Assembly: GCA_965219035.1 (NCBI GenBank)
Contig: CBDCMR010000004.1
Location: 744,001-808,000 of the forward strand
Length of the DNA stretch: 64,000 bases
Direction: 5' to 3'
Origin: CBDCKN01 sp965219035
Lineage (GTDB): Bacteria > Gemmatimonadota > Gemmatimonadetes > Longimicrobiales > Gaopeijiaceae
Shown here: positions 43,518 through 50,552 of the stretch, one piece after another
How the letters are laid out: every line of letters begins with the position of its first letter
How positions within the stretch are numbered: the first letter of the stretch is position 1
Notes under the pieces: generated by a model
Database searches by the model: none
Told to the model about the DNA's origin: nothing
What the model saw: the letters and a program-made list of their open reading frames with translations, nothing else
Position numbers and translations under genes: made by a program

Positions 43518-43742
43518 CTAATGGTGGGCCAGGCTCCGCACATGGAGAATCTCGCGGGCCTCAATCGGACGCAGATCAGCGCCAGAAAGCGTGACGACCG
43601 CCACGGTTCCACCCTCCCCGGAGACAAATTCGACCTCGTAGGAATCGTCGGCATGGCAGTGCACGATCGCCCCGACGTCGCCCGCCTCTAGGCCGGCCTC
43701 TGGAAGCTCCCGGCGCAGAACGACCGTATCGAGTTCTTTCAT
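43518..43742 (-). CDS. DUF4926-family small protein (integron cassette gene)
   Basis: A 74-residue protein, MKELDTVVLRRELPEAGLEAGDVGAIVH, then YEVEFVSGEGGTVAVVTLSG: the DUF4926 pattern of a small SH3-like barrel. Its stop is 14 bp from the attC-like site A, and the DUF6883 gene ends 4 bp upstream of its start, so the two are one operon in one cassette. The function is not established; pairing with DUF6883 suggests a two-component toxin/antitoxin- or immunity-like unit (inference). Confidence 0.8.
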   Translation of the reverse strand: MKELDTVVLRRELPEAGLEAGDVGAIVHCHADDSYEVEFVSGEGGTVAVVTLSGADLRPIEAREILHVRSLAHH

Positions 43743-43917
43743 GCCTTTATCTCCGCGTCGGGTAAGCGGTTACCAGCACAGGCACATCCTCGCCGGTGAC
43801 AATCCATACGGTGCCGAGTGCCATAGGGTTCCCGTCAGGAGCCCGGACATTCCCCGAGACAAAGTACTTCGTTCCCCACTGCGTCGCTTCTGTCGTGACG
43901 AGAAGCTGTCCCAACCG

Positions 43918-45342
43918 TAGTTGAAGGTTCCTGATAGGGGAGAAAGAAAAGTGGTGGTTCCGGGGGTCCCGGGCCGATAGGCTCGGGTAGGCAAAAACCC
44001 CAACACGGAGCCACCACGATGAAGAGAACGTACGAGGTAAGGGATCGGGCGGACAAGCGCGCGATCAGGGAGTTCCTGAAGCGGGAGGGGCAGTTTCTGC
44101 TTCCGATGCTTGAGCTCGTGGAGCAGACGGAGGTCGTGATCGACGAAGTCATCCAGGTGATGGGACGAGCGACGATCGAAGCGGTGCTGGAGATGAGCGC
44201 CGAGGGTGTGGCAGGCGTGAAGCAGGCAGGTCGGTCACGAGCGGAAGACGACACGGTGTGGTATGGCCGGCAGGGTGGTGTGGTTTACCTGTCGGACCGG
44301 AAGGTGCGTGTGGAGCGGCCACGGCTCAGGCGCCGGGGCGCCGGGGAGGGTGGCGAGGTCGAGGTGCCGGCGTACGCAGCGATGCGGAGACCGGGCGCCG
44401 TGGCGGATCGGATGCTCGAGGTCCTGATGGCGGGGGTGAGCACGCGGAAGTACGGCCGTGTGATCGGTGAGATGGCCGACACGGTCGGGGTGAGCAAGTC
44501 GGCGGTGAGCCGTGAGACGGTCGAGGCCTCAGAGCGCGTGCTGAAGGAGCTGATGGAGCGCCGGCTGGATGCGTGGGACCTCCTGGTGATCTACCTGGAC
44601 GGGATCCGGATGGGCTCGCACCACGTGCTTGCTGCGGTAGGCGTGGACTCAGACGGAAAGAAGCACGTGCTGGGCGTGAGGGAAGGAGCGAGTGAGAACG
44701 CCGAGGTGACCAGCGCGCTCCTAGAGGATCTGGTCGAGCGCGGCCTGGACCCGGGCAGGCGGCGGCTGTTCGTGATCGATGGCTCGAAAGCGCTCAGGAA
44801 GGCGATCGAGAAGGTGTTCGGCCAACGTCACCCCATCCAGCGCTGCCGCAACCACAAGCTCCGCAACGTGCTGGGTCATCTGCCGAAGGATCAGCACGCT
44901 CAGATGAAGGCGGCGTTCCGGGCAGCGATGAAGCTGGACGCGAAGCAGGGCGAGCAGAAGCTCGAGCAGCTCGCCCGATGGCTCGAGCGCGACCACCCCT
45001 CGGCCTCGGCCAGCCTACGCGAAGGCCTCAGCGAGATGTTCACGATCAACCGGCTCGGCCTCCCGCCGCGGCTGAGGAAGTGCCTGGGCTCGACCAACCT
45101 GATCGACAGCACCCACTCGGGCGTAAGACAGAAGACCCGCAGGGTGACCAACTGGAAGAACGGAGCGATGGCCCTCAGATGGGCTGCGGCCTCGTTCGTG
45201 GAGACCGAGAAGAGCTACCGGAGGATCATCGGCTACGACCAGCTCTGGATGCTCAGGGCCCACCTCGACGACCATGAACCGGTTGCCGAAATGAGAAAGG
45301 CAGGCTAACAAGGAGACTCTCCGGAGCCACCACCTTCAACTG
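43918..45342 (+). mobile_element. IS256-family insertion sequence
   Basis: About 1.42 kb with a single mutator-type transposase. Ends share AGTTGAAGG and GTGGTGGYTCCGG in inverted orientation, the left end having about 23 extra bases between the two parts, so the exact left border is uncertain. It interrupts the DUF6883 gene. Confidence 0.85.
44019..45308 (+). CDS. IS256-family (mutator-type) transposase
   Basis: A 429-residue protein, MKRTYEVRDRADKRAIREFL. Family features: an N-terminal helical region, RKYGRVIGEMADTVGVSKSAVSR (HTH), the DDE core with IYLDGIRMGSHHVL (Asp), FVIDGSKALRKAIEKVFG (Asp) and the C-terminal Glu region (TNLIDSTHSGVRQKTRRVTNW). The RHPIQRCRNHKLRNVLGHLP motif is the C/H signature of the family. 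No defect is seen. Confidence 0.93.
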   Translation: MKRTYEVRDRADKRAIREFLKREGQFLLPMLELVEQTEVVIDEVIQVMGRATIEAVLEMSAEGVAGVKQAGRSRAEDDTVWYGRQGGVVYLSDRKVRVERPRLRRRGAGEGGEVEVPAYAAMRRPGAVADRMLEVLMAGVSTRKYGRVIGEMADTVGVSKSAVSRETVEASERVLKELMERRLDAWDLLVIYLDGIRMGSHHVLAAVGVDSDGKKHVLGVREGASENAEVTSALLEDLVERGLDPGRRRLFVIDGSKALRKAIEKVFGQRHPIQRCRNHKLRNVLGHLPKDQHAQMKAAFRAAMKLDAKQGEQKLEQLARWLERDHPSASASLREGLSEMFTINRLGLPPRLRKCLGSTNLIDSTHSGVRQKTRRVTNWKNGAMALRWAAASFVETEKSYRRIIGYDQLWMLRAHLDDHEPVAEMRKAG

Positions 45343-45579
45343 TCAGCGGGACACCATCCGTGACGACCTCGCCGACCTCAGCTACCTCCCGGAGCGCCGC
45401 CTCCAGATCTTCCGGAGATTCGAGGCTGTAGCCTCGGGACTCGAAGTACCTGGCCTTCGCGCCCCCGACAGGGTGCACTGTTGCCAGAAGGTAGCCGGTG
45501 ACCTTGCGTCTCGGGATTTCGACTTCAGTCCGTCGTGGGAGCTCCAGAGCTACCCCTCCTTGCTGGCTCTCGCGATTCC

Positions 45580-45737
45580 GTATAACGGGCTCACTGACTC
45601 ACGACATAGAGGTGAGCGGAGCTCACCGGAGTGTCCGCGAAGCGGCCGAGCCGTTGCTCATCGTAAGATCCGAGCTGCCGGAGCGCGACAGCGCGGAGGT
45701 AAGAGTCGCAGGCGAGAGCTTGAGTCCGGCGTTATAT
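45580..45737. repeat. attC-like recombination site B
   Basis: GTATAAC (45580-45586) and GTTATAT (45731-45737) are complementary outer boxes of the attC pattern; inner GACTC/GAGTC segments also pair. The first ~110 bp are strongly similar to the cut site at 48197 (AACGGGCTCACTGACTC, AGTGTCCGCGAAGCGGCC). It lies upstream of the DUF6883 start and thus closes the cassette opposite site A. Length 158 bp is at the long end for attC. Confidence 0.75.
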
Positions 45738-45866
45738 GACGCGGTCCCCACGGATGTGTGTCCATCCCAATTCAATCTCTACCAAACGGATATTGAGAGC
45801 ACGCCCCTTGCGGATACCAAGAAGATGTCGACGAAGACGCTTGGAACCCAACAAGGAGCGGCCCTC

Positions 45867-46926
45867 ATGAAGCGGACGACGAAGTATGTGGCACTGGATG
45901 TACATCAAGCAACGACACTGGCGTCGGTTCGGGCGGAGGGCGGGCGTGTGATCGCGCGCAGCATCATGGCCACCGAGGAGCCGGTGATCGTGGAATGGTT
46001 CTCCGGGATGCGCGGGGCGGTGCATGTGGCGTTCGAGGAGGGGACCCAAGCGCAGTGGCTGCACGATCTCCTCGAGCCAGTGGTGGATCGAGTCGTCGTG
46101 TGCGACCGGCGTGGGAAGTCGCGGCAAGGGAACAAGGGTGACCAGGTCGATGCCGACGAGCTGTCGGAGTTGCTGCGCCGCGGGGGGCTACGGGCGGTCT
46201 ATCACGGGAGCGCGCATCGGGCCACGCTGAAGGAGCTCACTCGGACCTATCAGAGTGTGGTCGAGGACACGACCCGGGTGATGCTGCGGCTGAAGGCGCT
46301 GTTCCGGGCCCGCGGGATCAAGACGCCGGGCAAGCGCGTCTACCACCCGAGGCACCGGGCCGAGTGGCTCGCCAAGCTGCCCGAGCGCGGGGTCCGGTTC
46401 CGGGCGCAGGCGCTGTACGCCCAACTCGACGTGCTCCGTGAACTGCGGCCCAAGGCGAAGGCCGCCATGGTGACGGAAGCACGGCGCGACCCGGCATGGC
46501 CCGTGCTGGGCACGATCCCCTTCCTGGGGCCGGTGCGGGTCGCCCTGCTGCTGGCGACCATGCGCACGCCCTGGCGGTTCCGCACCAAGCGGAACCTATG
46601 GGGCTACAGCGGCCTGGCCGTCGTGACCTCCTCGAGCGCGGACTACACGCTGGTCGAGGGGCGGCCGGTGCGGCGGCGCCGCGCACCCATGACGCGGGGG
46701 CTCAACCGCAATCACAACCGGGTGCTCAAGGATGTCTTCAAGGGCGCGGCCACGGCCGCCACGGCCTGGCCCGCTGCAGGACTTCTATCACGAGATGATC
46801 GCTCGCGGGATGCGACCGGAACTCGCACGGGTGACCCTGACCCGCAAGCTTGCGGCGATCACACTACGGCTTTGGAAGACAGGAGAGCTCTACGATCCAA
46901 CGAAGCTGACGATGCAAGCGCGCTAG
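45867..46926 (+). pseudogene. IS110-family transposase, frameshifted near the end
   Basis: From ATG 45867 (MKRTTKYVALDVHQATTLAS) the frame has the DEDD RuvC-like domain (Asp in LDVHQ, FEEGTQAQWLHDLL, GDQVDADELSELL) and the C-terminal transposase_20 domain (PVLGTIPFLGPVRVALLLATM; the Ser region LWGYSGLAVVTSSS). At about 46765 one extra base moves the ending RPGPLQDFYHEMIARGMRP to MQAR into another frame. The 129 bp before the start and the region after the stop are the non-coding ends where IS110 elements encode a bridge RNA. It lies inside the integron cassette region next to attC-like site B. Confidence 0.85.
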
Positions 46927-47286
46927 CGCCCGGACCCCACGAGGCGGTGGTGCGGGGCGTTCCCCTCGCCGTCGGCTCCAGGGTCCGGGACCAGGGTGCG
47001 GGGGGCAGTCTCGAGCGAGTCGTTCGCCCGGCCACCAGTCAAGCCGAGGCACTCACCTAACCGTAGGCCCCCCCCCGCAGAACCCGAATAAGCGTCAGGC
47101 CGGCCTATCCGCCGAGTCTCAGATAGAACCATGGTTCGCCGCGCGCGACCCACCCAACGCTTGCATGTGTCCATCACTGGATCCGGTGACCGACCGAGGA
47201 GAACGATGCGAAAGAAGACTGCTCAGCCGACCCGGAAGCACCCAACGACCTCGTCATCCCAACCTTCGGGGCTGATCGTCAACGAG
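46927..47286. other. Non-coding stretch after the IS110 transposase
   Basis: 360 bp with no convincing gene. The word ATGTGTCCATC occurs at about 47164 and, as GTGTGTCCATC, at 45755 upstream of the transposase, so these could mark the IS110 ends. A run of C at 47069-47077 is conspicuous. The longer + strand frame at 47131 is Arg/Ser/Pro-rich without protein character. Confidence 0.45.
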
Positions 47287-47757
47287 CTAAAGCCGGGGCG
47301 ATCGGACGGGGAGAAGTCCGCCCTTGACGATCGCTCTCATAGAACGTCTTGTAGCCGTGTCGATTTGCGGAGGCGCCCGCCTGATGTACTCCCGTGCTTT
47401 CCTGCATGGCTCAGCGGGGAGGTCCCGGAGATAGGCGACCACCGCCTCGGATGTCGGCACTTCGCCAGGGGAATCTCGGAGTCCCGAAGGCAATGCCGTC
47501 CACACCACCGCTTCTAAACCCAATCGCCTCGCCCACTCTGCGATCTCCTCGACGCACAGGCCTTCCGACCGACCGTCCGGACCCCACCACCCCACGTACT
47601 CTTCTGCGCGTTTCTCTCCGATCCCTTCGCGAAGGATGACCGGCCGTTCGTCCTGGATCGCACCCTCAGCGGTAAGATGCCACTCGTGTTGAACGAGTCG
47701 ATGAAAAGCCCTGCCACGCTTCAGTTGGCTTGGCTCGGTGTTCAAAGATTCTCTCAT
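47287..47757 (-). CDS. Cassette-encoded hypothetical protein
   Basis: A 156-residue protein from the ATG at 47757 (MRESLNTEPSQLKRGRAFHR), 16 bp from attC-like site C; a start at 47790 would lie inside the attC and is less likely. Features: VQHEWHLTAEGAIQDER, then GLEAVVWTALPSGLRDSPGE and YIRRAPPQIDTATRRSMRAI. The VVWTALP and RRAPPQIDT motifs recur in short proteins of unknown function near mobile elements, as far as I recall. No catalytic motif is evident. Position and orientation fit an integron cassette gene. Confidence 0.65.
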   Translation of the reverse strand: MRESLNTEPSQLKRGRAFHRLVQHEWHLTAEGAIQDERPVILREGIGEKRAEEYVGWWGPDGRSEGLCVEEIAEWARRLGLEAVVWTALPSGLRDSPGEVPTSEAVVAYLRDLPAEPCRKAREYIRRAPPQIDTATRRSMRAIVKGGLLPVRSPRL

Positions 47758-47772
47758 GTTCGAGACCGTGTC

Positions 47773-47863
47773 ATATAACGTTTTCACCATTTACGACCCC
47801 GCGTATGCGGGGTGCCGAAGGCCAAGGCCCGAATGGGCCGCAGCGTAAACGGATGTGTTATGC
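47773..47863. repeat. attC recombination site C (best preserved)
   Basis: A 91-bp site with all four boxes: R'' ATATAAC (47773-47779), L'' ATTTACG (47789-47795), L' CGTAAAC (47844-47850) and R' GTTATGC (47857-47863). R''/R' and L''/L' are complementary at 6 of 7 positions each. Between the inner boxes CCCCGCGTATGCGGGG and GGCCC/GGGCC make further hairpins. Genes lie on both sides in the same orientation. Confidence 0.85.
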
Positions 47864-47901
47864 GCAGTAGCGGACTTACGCCTGCGCAGTAATACCTAGT
47901 C

Positions 47902-48165
47902 CTAGGCTGCAACCGGAAGGACAATTCGAGCCTCCAAGTAAGCCAACCCACCAACCCACAATCCTTCGAGTAGGAGATGAGAGAGCCCCAAAAAGGAGGC
48001 ACTTCCGCTCAGCCACCCAACTTGAGTGAAACACTGAACGGCCCAAATGCTGTTTGCTGCAATCAAAACAATGATGGTCCATCGCGATAGCTGGAGTCTG
48101 CCAGCGGAGGCGCAAAGCTGAGACGCCTGGAGCAGCCGTAACCGATATTGACTACTCCACTTCAA
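47902..48165 (-). CDS. Cassette-encoded small membrane protein
   Basis: An 87-residue protein with hydrophobic helices at about residues 31-45, 48-60 and 63-85 (WTIIVLIAANSIWAVQCF; LLLEGLWVGGLAYLEARIVL). It starts 32 bp from the cut attC-like site D and ends 39 bp from site C, so gene plus attC make a cassette of about 330 bp, a standard size. Function unknown; small membrane proteins are common in cassettes. Confidence 0.7.
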   Translation of the reverse strand: MKWSSQYRLRLLQASQLCASAGRLQLSRWTIIVLIAANSIWAVQCFTQVGWLSGSASFLGLSHLLLEGLWVGGLAYLEARIVLPVAA

Positions 48166-48196
48166 TCCCTCACAATACGCTGTCCAAAGGCAGGTC

Positions 48197-48305
48197 CGAT
48201 AACGGGCTCACTGACTCGAGACGCGGAGGTGGCGAAGCCACCGGAGTGTCCGCGAAGCGGCCGAACCGTTGCTCATCGTAAGACCCGAGTTGCCGGAGCG
48301 GAGCC
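48197..48305. repeat. attC-like site D, cut by the IS3 type 2 element
   Basis: CGATAAC at 48197-48203 opens a sequence that follows attC-like site B closely for about 105 bp (AACGGGCTCACTGACTC, CCGGAGTGTCCGCGAAGCGG) and then ends at the IS border at 48306. The right half, including the GTTRRRY box, is not found beyond the IS, so DNA next to the IS was deleted. Confidence 0.75.
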
Positions 48306-48338
48306 TGTCAACGCCAGTGAGACACTCTTGGGAATTAA

Positions 48339-49346
48339 TTAGAGAGCAATCTCCTGTGTCGTGAGGGAGGGGGTTGGAGGATTGATCCAGACGGCCTCCG
48401 GGAGCGGTTTGGGCTTCGGCTCACCGGAGACGAAGCGGTCGGGATGAGCGGCCCAGGCCTCGCGTAGCACGGCCTCCCTGCCGGCGATGATCTGATCGGC
48501 GTGACCGAAGTGGACCTGTTCGGGGGTCAGCATCGAGATGCCGCCATGGCGGTGCTCGGCATTGTACCAGCGGAAGAACGAGCGACAGAACATTTTGGCC
48601 TGGCCCTGATCCTCGAACCGTCCAGGAAACGAGGGATGGTACTTCAAGGTCTTGAACTGGGCCTCGGAGAACGGATTGTCATCCGACACCTGAGGTCGGC
48701 TCAGCGAGCGGGTCACCCCGAGATCGGCGAGGAGCTGAGCCGTGCATTGGCTCGTCATCGGAGCTCCTCGATCCGAGTGCAAGGTCAGGACCTGGGGCTG
48801 GACGCCATGCTTCAGGCAACTCTGCTGGATCAGGCGCCCGGCCAAGGCCGAGCTCTCCCGATCCGCCACCATCCATCCCACGATGTAGCGGCTGAAGATG
48901 TTCATGATGACGTAGAGGTAGAAGTAGCTCCACTTCCTCGGCCCCAGCAGCCGTGTGATATCCCAGGACCAGACCTGGCCCGGGCCCGTCGCCATCAACT
49001 CGGGTTTCTGGTATTCGGGATGACTCCGCTGCGCTCGGCGCTCTCGAACTGGCACTTGGGAGGCCAGAACGCGATACATCGTACGTTCGCTGCACAGGTA
49101 GACGTCTTCGTCGAGCAGGGTCGCCACAACCTCGGCCGGGGACCGGTCCACGAATCGCTCCGAACACAGCGTGTCGAAGACCTTGTCTCGTTCCTTCTCG
49201 CTCAAGGCACGGGCTGGGGTCGGGCGGGGCTGCTGATGCCCGGTCGATGGCCTCCGACGACGATAGAACGTGGCTCGGGCGACCCTGAGCGCATCGCACG
49301 CGGGCTTTACCCCTACGTACGTGGCCAGCGCCTCGGCCGCTTTCAC
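48339..49346 (-). CDS. IS3-family (type 2) transposase OrfB
   Basis: A 335-residue protein from a GTG overlapping the OrfA stop. HTH segments are followed by an rve core: VWSWDITRLLGPRKW (Asp), LTLHSDRGAPMTS (Asp) and NPFSEAQFKTLKYHP (Glu), then HGGISMLTPEQVHFG. A continuous frame reaching 49631 is out of phase with OrfA, and the fusion protein would need a frameshift. Intact. Confidence 0.92.
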   Translation of the reverse strand: MKAAEALATYVGVKPACDALRVARATFYRRRRPSTGHQQPRPTPARALSEKERDKVFDTLCSERFVDRSPAEVVATLLDEDVYLCSERTMYRVLASQVPVRERRAQRSHPEYQKPELMATGPGQVWSWDITRLLGPRKWSYFYLYVIMNIFSRYIVGWMVADRESSALAGRLIQQSCLKHGVQPQVLTLHSDRGAPMTSQCTAQLLADLGVTRSLSRPQVSDDNPFSEAQFKTLKYHPSFPGRFEDQGQAKMFCRSFFRWYNAEHRHGGISMLTPEQVHFGHADQIIAGREAVLREAWAAHPDRFVSGEPKPKPLPEAVWINPPTPSLTTQEIAL

Positions 49347-49795
49347 GAGTTCGTCCCGTCCTCGAGGCTCAATCCCAGCAGCCCTGCAACTTTTCCCTGG
49401 ACGTCGATGATCAGGCGCGCCTTCTCGAGTTCCTTCTCCAGGCGAGTGTTCTCGCGCTCCAGCTTGCGCACTTTCCCCTCCAGCGGATTCCGTTCGCTCG
49501 GCTTTCGACCTCGTCTCTTCGACAGCACTCTCAGCGACCCACTCCGCACCGCCTTGCGCCATGTCGTCAGGTGCGACGAGTACAAGCCCTCCCGTCGCAG
49601 GAGTCGCCCTACCTCTCCCGGCTCCGTGCACCGGTCCGCTTCTTCGACGACCCGCAGCTTGTACGACGGACTAAACCGTCGGCGCGTCGGCTTATCTACC
49701 ACCTCCGCGTCCGGAGCAGCTGCCGCGCTTCGCTTACCCTCCCAGGTTAGTGGGGCGATTCCATTCTCTTCCATTCTCTCTCGGTGTCCCAGCAT
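49343..49795 (-). CDS. IS3-family (type 2) transposase OrfA
   Basis: A 150-residue protein identical to the one at 27070, with an HTH domain and a terminal coiled coil. It overlaps OrfB by 4 bp (GTGA). MLGHRERMEENG is the likely start; a second Met lies a few codons on. Confidence 0.9.
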   Translation of the reverse strand: MLGHRERMEENGIAPLTWEGKRSAAAAPDAEVVDKPTRRRFSPSYKLRVVEEADRCTEPGEVGRLLRREGLYSSHLTTWRKAVRSGSLRVLSKRRGRKPSERNPLEGKVRKLERENTRLEKELEKARLIIDVQGKVAGLLGLSLEDGTNS

Positions 49796-49861
49796 CCTCG
49801 GTTTCTCTGCCTTCGCCCTACTCTAATTCTTTACTCGTTCCGTGTCTCACCTAAGTTGGCA

Positions 49862-50229
49862 GAGAGGGCATCGAGATACCCATCCTCCTCACGCTGTCTC
49901 CGCCCACGACCGGCAACGTGGGCTTCAACTTCTTCATAGGTCCAGCCCTGGGCTTCAAGACTGGCTGCGATGCCAGCTTTGGCCAGGCTGGCGTAACAGT
50001 GAGTGTCGACTGTGACGATCCTCAGCTTGACGTACCGCTGAAGAGTGTCGATTTGGGCGCCATGGTAGGGGCCGGTCTGGATATCGGTCTCACCGGAAAC
50101 GTCTCCGTGGTCCTTGAGGGCTTCTACAACCTTGGCCTCACCAAAATCGACGATAGCGGTGTCGATGATGACACGAAGAACCGGGCGTTTTCCATTCTCG
50201 CTGGTCTGTCGTTCTCCGTGGGCGGATAG
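49862..50229 (+). pseudogene. Outer-membrane beta-barrel protein (PorT/OmpA-like), C-terminal fragment
   Basis: Reading on from the IS border: IEIPILLTLSPPTTGNVGFN, FFIGPALGFKTGC, LDIGLTGNVSVVLEGFYNLG and a final RAFSILAGLSFSVGG. Alternating strands and a terminal Phe-rich strand are typical of outer-membrane beta-barrel domain proteins. The N-terminal half and signal peptide were removed at the IS. The first in-frame ATG, at 49918, is internal. Confidence 0.7.
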
Positions 50230-50552
50230 ATCAGACCGAGATCCATCGGACGCGTCACGACTGCACAGAATGCGCTGGCAAGTCGATTTCGCGCCAGACC
50301 TTAGGATCGATCGACGCGGTGGGACCCGATCACTAGTCGGATAACGGGGCGCTGTTGGAGTGGCCGCGTTCTAAATCAAGCCCGTCCCCGCACTGGTCGA
50401 CTAGGGCACCCACCTCAACTCGGTTCGAAGTCCGGGGGTTGGGGGGTGGCGCCGGATCCCCGTTGGCCGCAGCTTACCGTAGCGAGTCCGACGCGCGGAT
50501 CCGTCGTGAAGACCACTTCCGATTTACCAGCTCCCGTTCGAACTGGTACCCT
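50230..50552. other. Intergenic stretch before the M3 peptidase
   Basis: 323 bp between the barrel fragment and the peptidase start. No gene is recognised. GGATAACGGGGC at 50339 recalls the left border of the attC-like sites, but no matching right box follows. This is where the mobile region passes into core genome. Confidence 0.5.

Larger units (their letters stand above)
43747..45547 (-). pseudogene. DUF6883-family protein, split by an IS256 element
   Basis: N-terminal part (45343-45547): ELPRRTEVEIPRRKVTGYLL, ATVHPVGGAKARYFESRGYS, LEAALREVAEVGEVV. C-terminal part (43747-43917): LGQLLVTTEATQWGTKYFVS, then LGTVWIVTGEDVPVLVTAYP. Joined across the insertion they give one DUF6883 protein of about 125 residues. 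An AAGGAGGGG site lies upstream at about 45553-45561; the start may be the CTG at 45547, as I see no ATG. It heads the operon with DUF4926 and starts about 33 bp after attC-like site B, as cassette genes do. Confidence 0.75.
48306..49861 (-). mobile_element. IS3-family element (type 2), complete copy
   Basis: A 1556-bp element with two overlapping frames on the - strand. Ends TGTCAACGCCAGTGAGACAC (left) and TGCCAACTTAGGTGAGACAC (right, other strand) match at 15 of 20 positions. A truncated near-identical copy lies at 27004-27631. It interrupts attC-like site D on the left and borders a 5'-truncated outer-membrane protein gene on the right. Confidence 0.92.

Noticed and set aside
45498..45866. 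N-terminal extension of the IS110 frame back to 45498
   Set aside because: It runs through attC-like site B and the DUF6883 start; the conserved IS110 start MKRTTKYVALDVHQ is at 45867.
50336..50380. Possible fifth attC (GGATAACGGGGC then GTTCTAAAT)
   Set aside because: The boxes do not fit RYYYAAC/GTTRRRY, are only about 40 bp apart and do not pair well.
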